Shown here: positions 8,829 to 16,343 of the stretch, piece by piece
Numbering within the stretch: the first letter of the stretch is position 1
How the letters are laid out: each line of letters opens with the position of its first letter
DNA from: RUG11237 sp050874665
Lineage (GTDB): Bacteria; Bacillota; Clostridia; Lachnospirales; Lachnospiraceae
Assembly (NCBI GenBank): GCA_050874665.1
Contig: JBNMLC010000001.1
Location: 1-64,000, forward strand
Length of the DNA stretch: 64,000 nucleotides
Direction of reading: 5' to 3'
Notes under the pieces: model-generated
What the model saw: the letters and a program-made list of their open reading frames with translations, nothing else
Told to the model about the DNA's origin: nothing
Databases searched by the model: none
Translations under genes and position numbers: made by a program

Positions 8829-9872
8829 ATGGAAACAATAACCATAAAAGATATAGCAAAATTGTGTGGCGTGGGGGTAAGCACAGTTTCAAGGGCTATG
8901 AATGATCATCCGGATATTAATCCGGAAACCAAGCAGATGATTATGGAAGTTATTCGGGAAACCAATTATATTCCAAATAACAGTGCAAGAAATTTAAAAC
9001 GCACAGATTCCAAAAACATTGCGGTGTTGGTGAAAGGGGTAGACAATCCTCTTTTTAGCCGAATGATTCGCGTCATAGAAGAAGAAATCGGAAAGAAAAA
9101 ATATTCTATGGTAGTTCATCAGGTGGAATACTATGAGGATGAAGTTGATGCAGCATTAGAGTTAGAGAGAGAAAAAAGGCTATGTGGCATTATCTTTTTA
9201 GGAGGTTTTTATTCGGAAAGCTCCGAAAGTCTTGAACAGCTTCAGGCACCGGTGGTTCTTGTCACAAGTGCAAAGCCACAGTTTGAGCAGAAAGATACAT
9301 ACTCAGCAGTGTCTGTGGATGACGTGAAAGAAAGCTATAAGATGGTGGATTATTTATGTCGGCAGGGACACAAGAACATTGCCATTATTACGGCAACCAT
9401 GTGCGATGAAGGTATTGGAAAATTACGACTTTCCGGATATTATAAGGCACTACAGAAGAATCATATTAAAGTCAATCATAAATTGGTAAAATATATGGAT
9501 GGAAGTGAAGACTACTCTATGAGTTGCGGCTATCAACTGATGATGGAATTGTTAGAATCCGGTGAAAAAATTAGTGCTGTGTTTGCCATATCAGACAGCT
9601 TGGCAATTGGAGCATGCCGGGCAATTTATGACAAGGGGCTGAAAGTTCCGGAAGATATTGCGGTGGCTGGCTTCGATGGGATTGATATAGCAACTTACTA
9701 TACCCCATCCTTAACCACAATCCGGCAACCAATGGAAACAATTGCAAAAGAGGCAACAAGAATATTATTTAATGTAATTGGCAACAAATCAATGCATACC
9801 CGAAAGTTCTTTGAAGGAGAGCTTATTTTAGGGGAATCAACAAGAAACAACAGGAAAAACTCTGCTGACTGA
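8829..9872 (+). CDS. LacI-family transcriptional regulator (maltodextrin locus)
   Basis: The 347-aa DNA-binding protein has a LacI helix-turn-helix (TIKDIAKLCGVGVSTVSRAM) and a C-terminal periplasmic-binding-like effector domain. I placed the start at ATG 8829, not at GTG 8817: AAGGTGA lies 9 bp before this ATG, and the family normally starts a few residues before the TIKDIA helix. It lies 32 bp after malQ and probably controls the amylase and importer through the sites near 400 and 3900. A MalR-like role is inferred from position. Confidence 0.85.
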   Translation: METITIKDIAKLCGVGVSTVSRAMNDHPDINPETKQMIMEVIRETNYIPNNSARNLKRTDSKNIAVLVKGVDNPLFSRMIRVIEEEIGKKKYSMVVHQVEYYEDEVDAALELEREKRLCGIIFLGGFYSESSESLEQLQAPVVLVTSAKPQFEQKDTYSAVSVDDVKESYKMVDYLCRQGHKNIAIITATMCDEGIGKLRLSGYYKALQKNHIKVNHKLVKYMDGSEDYSMSCGYQLMMELLESGEKISAVFAISDSLAIGACRAIYDKGLKVPEDIAVAGFDGIDIATYYTPSLTTIRQPMETIAKEATRILFNVIGNKSMHTRKFFEGELILGESTRNNRKNSAD

Positions 9873-9890
9873 AGGTCAGTGGAGTTTTCC
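9853..9890 (+). terminator. Hairpin overlapping the end of the LacI-type gene
   Basis: GGAAAAACTC pairs with GAGTTTTCC and an inner CTGAC pairs with GTCAG. The stop codon lies inside the structure. Only TTTT is present, so termination may be partial, with some readthrough into the next gene. Confidence 0.55.
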
Positions 9891-9914
9891 ACGTTGTAGA
9901 AGAAGGAGATTAGA

Positions 9915-11231
9915 ATGAAAAAAGGCTGGAAAATTATGATTGTAGCAGTGGTGATTGCGGTGGCGGCAATCGTAGTTGTTGTAGTGGCAGGAAAAACGGA
10001 CAAACGTCTTGAGGCATTAAAGGGCATGCAGCACTTTTTCGAGGTGAGAACAGAAAGTTCAATGAATCAATATCTGGATTATTGTTATTTCGAGGATCTG
10101 TTTTATAAAAAGGATATGCAATTATCCGGTGAATTGTATTCAGACATAGGGAAACTGACTGTAAAAACGGAAATAGCAGGAGCAATTGATAAATCAAATA
10201 AGATGATTGAAATGACAGGAAATGCAGGCTTAGGTGGGATTCCGTTTGCTCAGATGGAACTGTATAGCGATGACACAAATATATATTTTGCTTCGGAGTT
10301 GTTTCCGGATAAATTATTAAAATTGGATTATACACAAGATATTTATGAGCTTGGCAATCGTTTTGGAATGAATCGCAAAAATACGTTTATTTTACAAAAA
10401 GGTTATATAGAATTGTTTCGTATGGCAGTTAGTAATAATAAGTATGAAAAGGTTGAGGAATTGCTTAAGAAAAAGCAATTAAGGGAAGATTTATTTCAGC
10501 TTTATGACCATATGAAGGTTCAAAAACAGGATAATACAGACACCCTGGCCGGAGGTTATATTTATCAGATAAATTTTAGAAGACAAGATATAGAAGTTTT
10601 CTTGCAGGATTTGGCCATAGAATATCCGGAGTTTGAAAAAGGCGAATACCTAAATATTGTGGATAAGTTTGTCAGTGAGCAGAAAGGGATAGAAATTACT
10701 GAGATTGTGGATGCAAACGGATTTACACGCGAAATTTCTGTAAAAAATGCAGAAAGTGGTTACGAATTAGTTTTAAGGCGCAGTGAACAGGAAAAGGAAG
10801 AAAAAACGGGATTTGAAAGCACATTTTCCGCCACAGTGACAAATGATGGAAACGCTATTTTAAATGGTGAGATTCGTCTGGATTATTCGGATACGGATAA
10901 AAAGTTCGAATTAACGGTAAGGGAAGATGAAACCAGAATATCTGCTGTGTTATCGGGAATGATTGATAGGAATAGGAAAAGCGGCAGAGTGTCTATTGAC
11001 ACAGCACAGCTTCAGGTACAATTCCGAAATTGGAATGCTGAAATGTATGGAAACACAGAGATAGTATTTAAAGAATGCGATGTAGAGCTTCCACAAGGAA
11101 AGCAGATTGATGTGCTTCATGGAGAGAGAGAAGAACTGCAGGAAGTGAAGCTGGAAATTCTGCATAATCTGAAAGGAGTAGTCGGTTCTGCATTCCGGCA
11201 GTTCTTAAGTTCACTGGGATTTAATCTGTAA
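9915..11231 (+). CDS. Membrane-anchored protein of unknown function
   Basis: I do not recognise this 438-aa protein. One strongly hydrophobic, Val/Ala-rich segment (about residues 7-27) follows a short basic N-terminus and should anchor it with the bulk outside. The remainder alternates charged and hydrophobic residues in a pattern suggesting long beta-strands, as in lipid- or peptidoglycan-facing sheet proteins; no catalytic motif or Cys cluster stands out. RBS AAGGAG precedes the ATG. It lies behind the LacI-type gene with a weak terminator between. Its last 11 bases overlap the end of the convergent CYTH gene. Confidence 0.75.
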   Translation: MKKGWKIMIVAVVIAVAAIVVVVVAGKTDKRLEALKGMQHFFEVRTESSMNQYLDYCYFEDLFYKKDMQLSGELYSDIGKLTVKTEIAGAIDKSNKMIEMTGNAGLGGIPFAQMELYSDDTNIYFASELFPDKLLKLDYTQDIYELGNRFGMNRKNTFILQKGYIELFRMAVSNNKYEKVEELLKKKQLREDLFQLYDHMKVQKQDNTDTLAGGYIYQINFRRQDIEVFLQDLAIEYPEFEKGEYLNIVDKFVSEQKGIEITEIVDANGFTREISVKNAESGYELVLRRSEQEKEEKTGFESTFSATVTNDGNAILNGEIRLDYSDTDKKFELTVREDETRISAVLSGMIDRNRKSGRVSIDTAQLQVQFRNWNAEMYGNTEIVFKECDVELPQGKQIDVLHGEREELQEVKLEILHNLKGVVGSAFRQFLSSLGFNL

Positions 11232-11679
11232 GGTGGGCACCTTTACTCATAGCACTGTTATGATAACTTCCGTCAAATGTTACATCTTCTGAAAACCATT
11301 CTGGCGGAGTGAAATTTTCCGCTTCTTCTATAGAGGAAAATTCCACTTCTGCCATGTAAAGTGGAGCAAAAGGTGCGTGGAAGATATCAAGTTCAATGGT
11401 ATGTGTATCATCTAAAGGAATCAGATAGCGGGTTTTTGATATGATGTAGCCGTCTGCTTTCGCTTTTAAATGTTCATAGGCTTCTTTGGTCAGGGGAAGA
11501 TTATATTCTTCCCTGCTCATTAAGCCGTCAGATTTATAAGTTAAAAAGAATTGTTCATTTTGTTTTCGGATTCTTACCACAGGGGAAGTGCATAAGTAAG
11601 CTTGCTCGATTTCCTTATGTGGATAATGTTCTAAATGTTCAGGTAATTTGTGAATCAAATATTTACGTTCAATTTCCAT
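11221..11679 (-). CDS. CYTH-domain protein (triphosphate tunnel enzyme family)
   Basis: The 152-aa protein begins with the ExExK signature of CYTH enzymes (MEIERKYLI). Alternating charged strands build the triphosphate tunnel (RIRKQNEQFFLTYKS, YLIPLDDTHTIELDIF, AEVEFSS). Members hydrolyse inorganic or nucleoside triphosphates or act as class IV adenylate cyclases; in Firmicutes phosphatase activity is the likelier role. I set the start at 11679: GGAG lies before this ATG, while the upstream in-frame ATG (11691) has no RBS. It converges on the preceding gene with an 11-bp overlap. Confidence 0.85.
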   Translation of the reverse strand: MEIERKYLIHKLPEHLEHYPHKEIEQAYLCTSPVVRIRKQNEQFFLTYKSDGLMSREEYNLPLTKEAYEHLKAKADGYIISKTRYLIPLDDTHTIELDIFHAPFAPLYMAEVEFSSIEEAENFTPPEWFSEDVTFDGSYHNSAMSKGAHLTD

Positions 11680-11697
11680 AGTTTTCTCCATATTTCA

Positions 11698-11725
11698 TTG
11701 AAATTTAATTTATTTTTACTATAAT
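11698..11725 (+). promoter_or_regulatory. Promoter of the DJ-1/PfpI gene
   Basis: TTGAAA (11698-11703) and TATAAT (11720-11725) are spaced 16 bp. The start codon is at 11777. Confidence 0.55.
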
Positions 11726-11776
11726 AATTATATGTAATTTATTACTATTTAGCAAGAAGAAAGGAAAAGATAAAAG

Positions 11777-12319
11777 ATGAGTCAGGTAATTGTATTTTTA
11801 GCAGATGGTTTTGAAGAAATTGAGGGACTTACTGTCGTTGATTTATTACGGAGGGCAGGAGTTGCGGTGACTACGGTTTCCATTAAAGAAGATAATAAGG
11901 TTGTAGGTGCGCATAACATTCCGGTACTTGCAGATATTACATTAAGTAAGGCAGATTTTGAAGCAGCAGATATGCTTGTATTACCGGGAGGAATGCCTGG
12001 AACACTATATTTAGGAAACTGTGATATGGTAACTAAAAAGTGTCTGGAATTTTTTCAGTCAGGAAAAGAGGTGGCAGCGATTTGCGCAGCACCAAGTGTT
12101 TTGGGGGATTTAGGAATTTTAGAGGGAAAGAGATGTACCTGTTATCCTGGATTTGAAGAACGCTTAAAGGGAATCGTAAGCAGTAATTCTGTGGAGTCTG
12201 ATGGAAATGTAACAACAAGTCGTGGTATGGGAACAGCAATCCCGTTTGCATTAAAGCTCATTGAAAAGCTTGTGAGTAAAGAAAAAGCAGAAGAAATTAA
12301 GACTTCGATTATCTACTAA
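11777..12319 (+). CDS. DJ-1/PfpI family protein
   Basis: The 180-aa protein has the whole DJ-1/ThiJ/PfpI fold. It starts VIVFLADGFEEIEGLTVVDLL with the conserved Glu near residue 15 and has the reactive Cys of the nucleophile elbow in AAICAAPSVLG (~104). It belongs with the YajL/DJ-1 group of glyoxalase III or deglycase-like proteins; the exact reaction in this organism cannot be read from sequence. RBS AGAAAGGAAAAG precedes the ATG. The ABC exporter pair starts 52 bp later without an obvious terminator. Confidence 0.9.
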   Translation: MSQVIVFLADGFEEIEGLTVVDLLRRAGVAVTTVSIKEDNKVVGAHNIPVLADITLSKADFEAADMLVLPGGMPGTLYLGNCDMVTKKCLEFFQSGKEVAAICAAPSVLGDLGILEGKRCTCYPGFEERLKGIVSSNSVESDGNVTTSRGMGTAIPFALKLIEKLVSKEKAEEIKTSIIY

Positions 12320-12371
12320 GGTAAAATTTTAATTTTATCAGTCGCAAGGTTACTTAGAAATGGAGTAAAAC

Positions 12372-14114
12372 ATGAAGAAACTGTTAGTTTATTTAAAAAG
12401 TTATAAAAAAGAAACTGTGCTGGGGCCTTTGTTTAAGCTTTTGGAAGCTTCTTTTGAGTTAATTGTGCCATTAGTAGTGGCAGCCATTATCGATGTGGGT
12501 ATTGGCAATGGGGATAAAAATTACATTTTAAGAATGTGTGGTGTAATGGTACTGTTAGGTGTCGTTGGACTTATCTCCTCTATTACCGCCCAGTATTTTG
12601 CGGCAAAAGCGGCTACCGGATTTGCGACAAAGTTAAGACATGCGTTGTTTGAGCATATACAGAGTTTATCGTTTTCGGAAATAGACCAAATTGGAACAGC
12701 CACTATGATTACTAGAATGACAAGTGATATTAACCAGCTTCAGTCCGGGGTGAACATGGTACTGCGCCTGTTTTTACGTTCCCCCTTTATTGTCTTTGGA
12801 GCAATGATTATGGCATTTACGATTGACGTGAAGGCAGCCCTTGTATTTGTCGTGACCATTCCTTTATTGTCTGTGGTGGTCTTTGGAATTATGGCAATCA
12901 GTATTCCGATGTATCGGAAGGTACAAAACGGCTTAGATAAGATTCTGTCGATTACCAGAGAAAATCTGACCGGAGTTCGAGTCATTCGCGCTTTTGGAAA
13001 GGAATCCTCGGAAATTTCTAAATTTCATGATAGAAATGAAGATTTTACCCAGTTTCAGACAAAAGTTGGCAGAATTTCAGCTTTGATGAATCCTGTAACA
13101 TACATTATTATTAATTTAGGAATTATTGTTTTAGTATGGGTTGGTGCTATCCGGGTAAATCAGGGAGATATTACACAGGGTGAAGTGGTGGCATTATATA
13201 ATTATATGTCTCAGATTCTTGTAGAACTGATTAAGCTGGCAAATCTGATTGTAACGATTACTAAGGCACTGGCATGTGCCGGAAGAATTGAAAATGTATT
13301 GGAAATGAAGTCCTCAATGCAGGGAGAGGCTCAATCACTGCACAAAGAGACAGCTCAAAGCGAAATCAAAGTAGCATTTGAGCATGTGGGAATGGTATAT
13401 CAGGGGGCAGCAGGGGAGGCTTTAAGTGATATTTCTTTTACCGTAAAACAGGGTGAAACCATTGGAATCATTGGTGGAACCGGTTCCGGAAAAACAACTT
13501 TAGTGCATTTGATTCCAAGATTTTATGATGTGAGCAGAGGAAGAGTATTAGTAGACGGAAAAGATGTAAAGGCTTATTCCCTGAAAGAACTTCGTCAGAA
13601 AGTCGGCATCGTGATGCAAAAGAGTGTTCTTTTTAAGGGAACAATTCGTGAAAATATCTGCTGGGGGAAAGAAGATGCAACAGAAGATGAAATCTGGGAA
13701 GCATTAGAAACTGCCCAGGCAAAGGAGATTGTAACGAATAAGCCGGAAGGCTTAGATACCCAGGTGAGTCAAGGAGCCAAGAATTTATCGGGTGGACAAA
13801 AACAGCGTCTTTCTATTGCAAGAGCTTTAGTGAAGAAACCGGAAATACTGATTTTAGATGACAGTGCTTCTGCTTTGGATTATGCAACAGATGCCAGACT
13901 TCGCAAGGCAATTGCAGGTCTGAAAAATAAAATGACAGTATTTATTGTATCTCAAAGGGCATCTTCTATCATGCATGCAAATAAAATCATAGTATTAGAT
14001 GACGGGAAAATAGTAGGAATAGGAACACATGAGGAATTAAAAAAGAATTGTCAAGTGTATCAGGAAATTTATTATTCCCAGTATGAAAAGGAGGGAGAAC
14101 ATGGAGAAGCATAA
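12372..14114 (+). CDS. ABC exporter half, ATPase with non-canonical Walker B
   Basis: The 580-aa fused permease-ATPase has six membrane helices in the N-terminal half, then an ATP-binding domain with Walker A GGTGSGKTT (~371), signature LSGGQ (~475) and Walker B ILILDDSAS. The residue after the Walker B Asp is Asp, where an active ATPase site has Glu. That is the pattern of the degenerate half of heterodimeric exporters such as TM287/288, LmrCD and BmrCD. It pairs with the next gene. Substrates could be drugs, peptides or lipids; none can be assigned. Confidence 0.9.
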   Translation: MKKLLVYLKSYKKETVLGPLFKLLEASFELIVPLVVAAIIDVGIGNGDKNYILRMCGVMVLLGVVGLISSITAQYFAAKAATGFATKLRHALFEHIQSLSFSEIDQIGTATMITRMTSDINQLQSGVNMVLRLFLRSPFIVFGAMIMAFTIDVKAALVFVVTIPLLSVVVFGIMAISIPMYRKVQNGLDKILSITRENLTGVRVIRAFGKESSEISKFHDRNEDFTQFQTKVGRISALMNPVTYIIINLGIIVLVWVGAIRVNQGDITQGEVVALYNYMSQILVELIKLANLIVTITKALACAGRIENVLEMKSSMQGEAQSLHKETAQSEIKVAFEHVGMVYQGAAGEALSDISFTVKQGETIGIIGGTGSGKTTLVHLIPRFYDVSRGRVLVDGKDVKAYSLKELRQKVGIVMQKSVLFKGTIRENICWGKEDATEDEIWEALETAQAKEIVTNKPEGLDTQVSQGAKNLSGGQKQRLSIARALVKKPEILILDDSASALDYATDARLRKAIAGLKNKMTVFIVSQRASSIMHANKIIVLDDGKIVGIGTHEELKKNCQVYQEIYYSQYEKEGEHGEA

Positions 14115-15849
14115 AATAAAAGAAAAGAGCACAATGAAAAAAGTGCTTCGATATGTTGGAACGTACTGGTATCTTGTGGTCTTATCCATACTTTTAGCGG
14201 CAGTGTCTGCACTGTTGACCTTGTATGTGCCGATTTTAATTGGTGATGCAATTGATTTAATTGTGGAACAGGGAAGGGTAGATTTTACATCTATTTTTGT
14301 GTATTTAAGGAAAGCGGGAATTATTGTTCTTGTCGTGGCAGTAACACAATGGATTATGAATGTATGTAATAATAAGATTTCCTATTCTGTAGTCAGGGAT
14401 ATACGTAAAGATGCATTTGAAAAACTGCAGATTCTTCCACTAAAGTATTTAGACAGTCGTCCTACCGGAGAGATTGTCAGCAGAGTTATTGCAGACGTAG
14501 AACAGTTTTCAGAAGGTCTGTTAATGGGATTTACACAGTTTTTTACTGGTGTAGTGACTATTTTGGGAACGCTGTTTTTTATGGTGATACTCAATCCTAA
14601 GATTACTATTGTTGTAGTCGCAATTACGCCGGTTTCTCTTCTGCTGGCAAGCTATATAGCGAAGAAGACTTATGCTATGTTCCGCCTGCAGTCAGAAACG
14701 AAGGGAGAGCAGACTGGAATTATCGATGAGATGATTGGAAATCAGAAGGTAGTGCAGGCATTCCAGCAAGAGGAGAAGGTTTTAGAACGCTTCGATGAAG
14801 TGAACGAAAGATTGCGGAAATGTTCCCTGCGGGCTATGTTCTTTTCTTCCATAACGAATCCGAGCACCAGATTTGTGAATGGTCTGGTTTATGCAGGTGT
14901 AGGATTTACAGGTGCAATTGCAGTGGTCAACGGAAATCTGAGTGTAGGACAGTTGTCTTGCTTTTTAAGTTATGCAAACCAATATACAAAGCCATTTAAT
15001 GAAATATCGGGTGTTATAACGGAACTACAAAATGCCTTTGCATGTGCTGCAAGAATTTTTGATTTTATTGATGAAACACCGCAGATACCGGACAAGGAAG
15101 CAGCTTATGTGTTAGAGCAGGTGCAGGGAAAGGTTACTTTGCAGGAAGTAAGTTTTTCTTATGAGGAAGGGCAGAAGTTAATTGAACATTTGAATTTGCA
15201 GGTGGAACCGGGACAGCGTGTTGCTATTGTAGGGCCAACCGGCTGTGGAAAAACTACAATGATTAATCTTTTAATGCGTTTCTATGATGTCACTGCCGGA
15301 AAAATTTTGGTGGATGATATAGATATACGAGATATGACAAGAAATAGTCTGCGAACTTCTTATGGAATGGTACTGCAGGAAACGTGGCTTAGAGAGGGAA
15401 CAATCAAAGAAAATCTGACGATGGGAGAACCCGATGCATCAGAGGAAGAGATGATTGCAGCGGCAAAAGCGGCTCATGCCGACGCATTTATAAAGCGTAT
15501 GCCAAAAGGCTATGATACAGAGATTAAGGAGGGAGGAGAAGGACTTTCGCAAGGGCAAAAGCAGTTATTGTGTATTGCCAGAATTATGTTGAGTCTTCCG
15601 CCAATGTTAATTTTAGACGAGGCAACCTCCTCTATTGATACCAGAACAGAATTGATGATTCAAAATGCATTTGCTAAAATGATGCAAGGCAGAACCAGTT
15701 TTATTGTGGCACATCGTCTTTCTACAATTAAAGAGGCAGATATTATTCTGGTAATGAAGGACGGAAAAATCATAGAACAGGGAAAGCATGATGAACTGCT
15801 TGATAGGCGGGGATTCTATTACGAGCTTTATCAGAGCCAGTTTCACTAG
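14101..15849 (+). CDS. ABC exporter half, canonical ATPase partner
   Basis: The 582-aa partner has six membrane helices and an ATP-binding domain with Walker A GPTGCGKTT (~382) and canonical Walker B LILDEATSS. Its signature is LSQGQ instead of LSGGQ. Together with the LDD in its partner this yields one degenerate and one active ATP site, as known for heterodimeric exporters. I chose ATG 14101: AAGGAGG lies 7 bp before it, inside a longer in-frame reading from 14083. It overlaps its partner gene by 14 bp. Confidence 0.92.
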   Translation: MEKHKIKEKSTMKKVLRYVGTYWYLVVLSILLAAVSALLTLYVPILIGDAIDLIVEQGRVDFTSIFVYLRKAGIIVLVVAVTQWIMNVCNNKISYSVVRDIRKDAFEKLQILPLKYLDSRPTGEIVSRVIADVEQFSEGLLMGFTQFFTGVVTILGTLFFMVILNPKITIVVVAITPVSLLLASYIAKKTYAMFRLQSETKGEQTGIIDEMIGNQKVVQAFQQEEKVLERFDEVNERLRKCSLRAMFFSSITNPSTRFVNGLVYAGVGFTGAIAVVNGNLSVGQLSCFLSYANQYTKPFNEISGVITELQNAFACAARIFDFIDETPQIPDKEAAYVLEQVQGKVTLQEVSFSYEEGQKLIEHLNLQVEPGQRVAIVGPTGCGKTTMINLLMRFYDVTAGKILVDDIDIRDMTRNSLRTSYGMVLQETWLREGTIKENLTMGEPDASEEEMIAAAKAAHADAFIKRMPKGYDTEIKEGGEGLSQGQKQLLCIARIMLSLPPMLILDEATSSIDTRTELMIQNAFAKMMQGRTSFIVAHRLSTIKEADIILVMKDGKIIEQGKHDELLDRRGFYYELYQSQFH

Positions 15850-15909
15850 GGGGAAAAGGTTCTTGCTCTATAATGTGACAAAAATATTACAAAAAATTTA
15901 AAAAACTAC

Positions 15910-15938
15910 TAGACAAATGTTAAAAAGTATGTTATATT
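15910..15938 (+). promoter_or_regulatory. Promoter of the candidate small RNA
   Basis: TAGACA (15910-15915, 5 of 6 consensus) and TATATT (15933-15938, 5 of 6) are spaced exactly 17 bp. No open reading frame with an RBS starts behind it before the terminator at 16076-16118. Confidence 0.6.
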
Positions 15939-15944
15939 TATTTT

Positions 15945-16118
15945 GCTGTACAAGGGAAGCAAACTTCAGGACGCGAACGAAGATTTGCCCCTCCCTATAA
16001 ATTATACCTTTTTAGTAAATTTATACTCCCCAAAATAAATTTACTACTCCCCCTCATTATTATTATATAGTTTAATGAAAAGAGCGTAGTCGCAAAGCGA
16101 CTCCGCTCTTTTCATTTT
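15945..16118 (+). ncRNA. Candidate trans-acting small RNA with C-rich loop
   Basis: The segment lies between a sigma-A-like promoter and a strong terminator and encodes no plausible protein. Three structures are visible. (1) A 5' hairpin: AGGGA/TCCCT, GCAAA/TTTGC and CTTC/GAAG nested, 15953-15996. (2) An 11-bp AT hairpin, TAGTAAATTTA (16013-16023) against TAAATTTACTA (16036-16046), whose loop is TACTCCCCAAAA. (3) The terminator. A second C-rich stretch, CTCCCCCTC (16047-16055), lies unpaired between (2) and (3). C-rich loops that pair with Shine-Dalgarno sequences are known from RNAIII and RsaE/RoxS of Firmicutes, so a translational repressor is the simplest reading. Start and function are inferred. 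Confidence 0.6.
16076..16118 (+). terminator. Strong terminator of the candidate small RNA
   Basis: TGAAAAGAGCG-TA-GTCGC, loop AAA, then GCGAC-TC-CGCTCTTTTCA: two perfect helices with one 2x2 internal loop, followed by TTTT. Confidence 0.85.
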
Positions 16119-16130
16119 GCTAAAATATAA

Positions 16131-16176
16131 AAGCAGGGTGTCGAAACACTCTAATCTGTGATTATCTGACCTGCTT
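16131..16176 (+). other. Possible branched structured element
   Basis: AAGCAGG (16131-16137) pairs with CCTGCTT (16170-16176). Inside are GTGT-CGAA-ACAC and AATC-TGT-GATT mini-stems, giving a three-way junction shape. It lies upstream of the next promoter, so if it works as RNA it must come from readthrough. It matches no riboswitch that I can name. Confidence 0.3.
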
Positions 16177-16225
16177 CGTGCATGGTACTCTTAAAATCCA
16201 CCCTTTTAACACGGCAAATGGCATA

Positions 16226-16280
16226 AATGATAAAAGTTATCATTAAAAATATTGCGAAAGTATTACAAGTTCTATATAAT
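16226..16280 (+). promoter_or_regulatory. Promoter of the surface protein with upstream palindrome
   Basis: TTGCGA (16252-16257) and TATAAT (16275-16280) are spaced 17 bp. A perfect palindrome, AATGATAA-AAG-TTATCATT (16226-16244), ends 7 bp before the -35 and could be a regulator site. Confidence 0.6.
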
Positions 16281-16343
16281 ATGAAACAATTAGCAGAAGC
16301 TAATTAAAGTTTCAAATGAAGAACTGAAATAGGAGGTAAGAAA

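Noticed and set aside
15945..15996. Resemblance to a c-di-GMP-I (GEMM) riboswitch: GCAAAC ... GGACGC-AAC
   Set aside because: The spacing between the two motifs is only four bases and the second helix of the aptamer is missing; moreover a full terminator and a new promoter separate it from the next gene.
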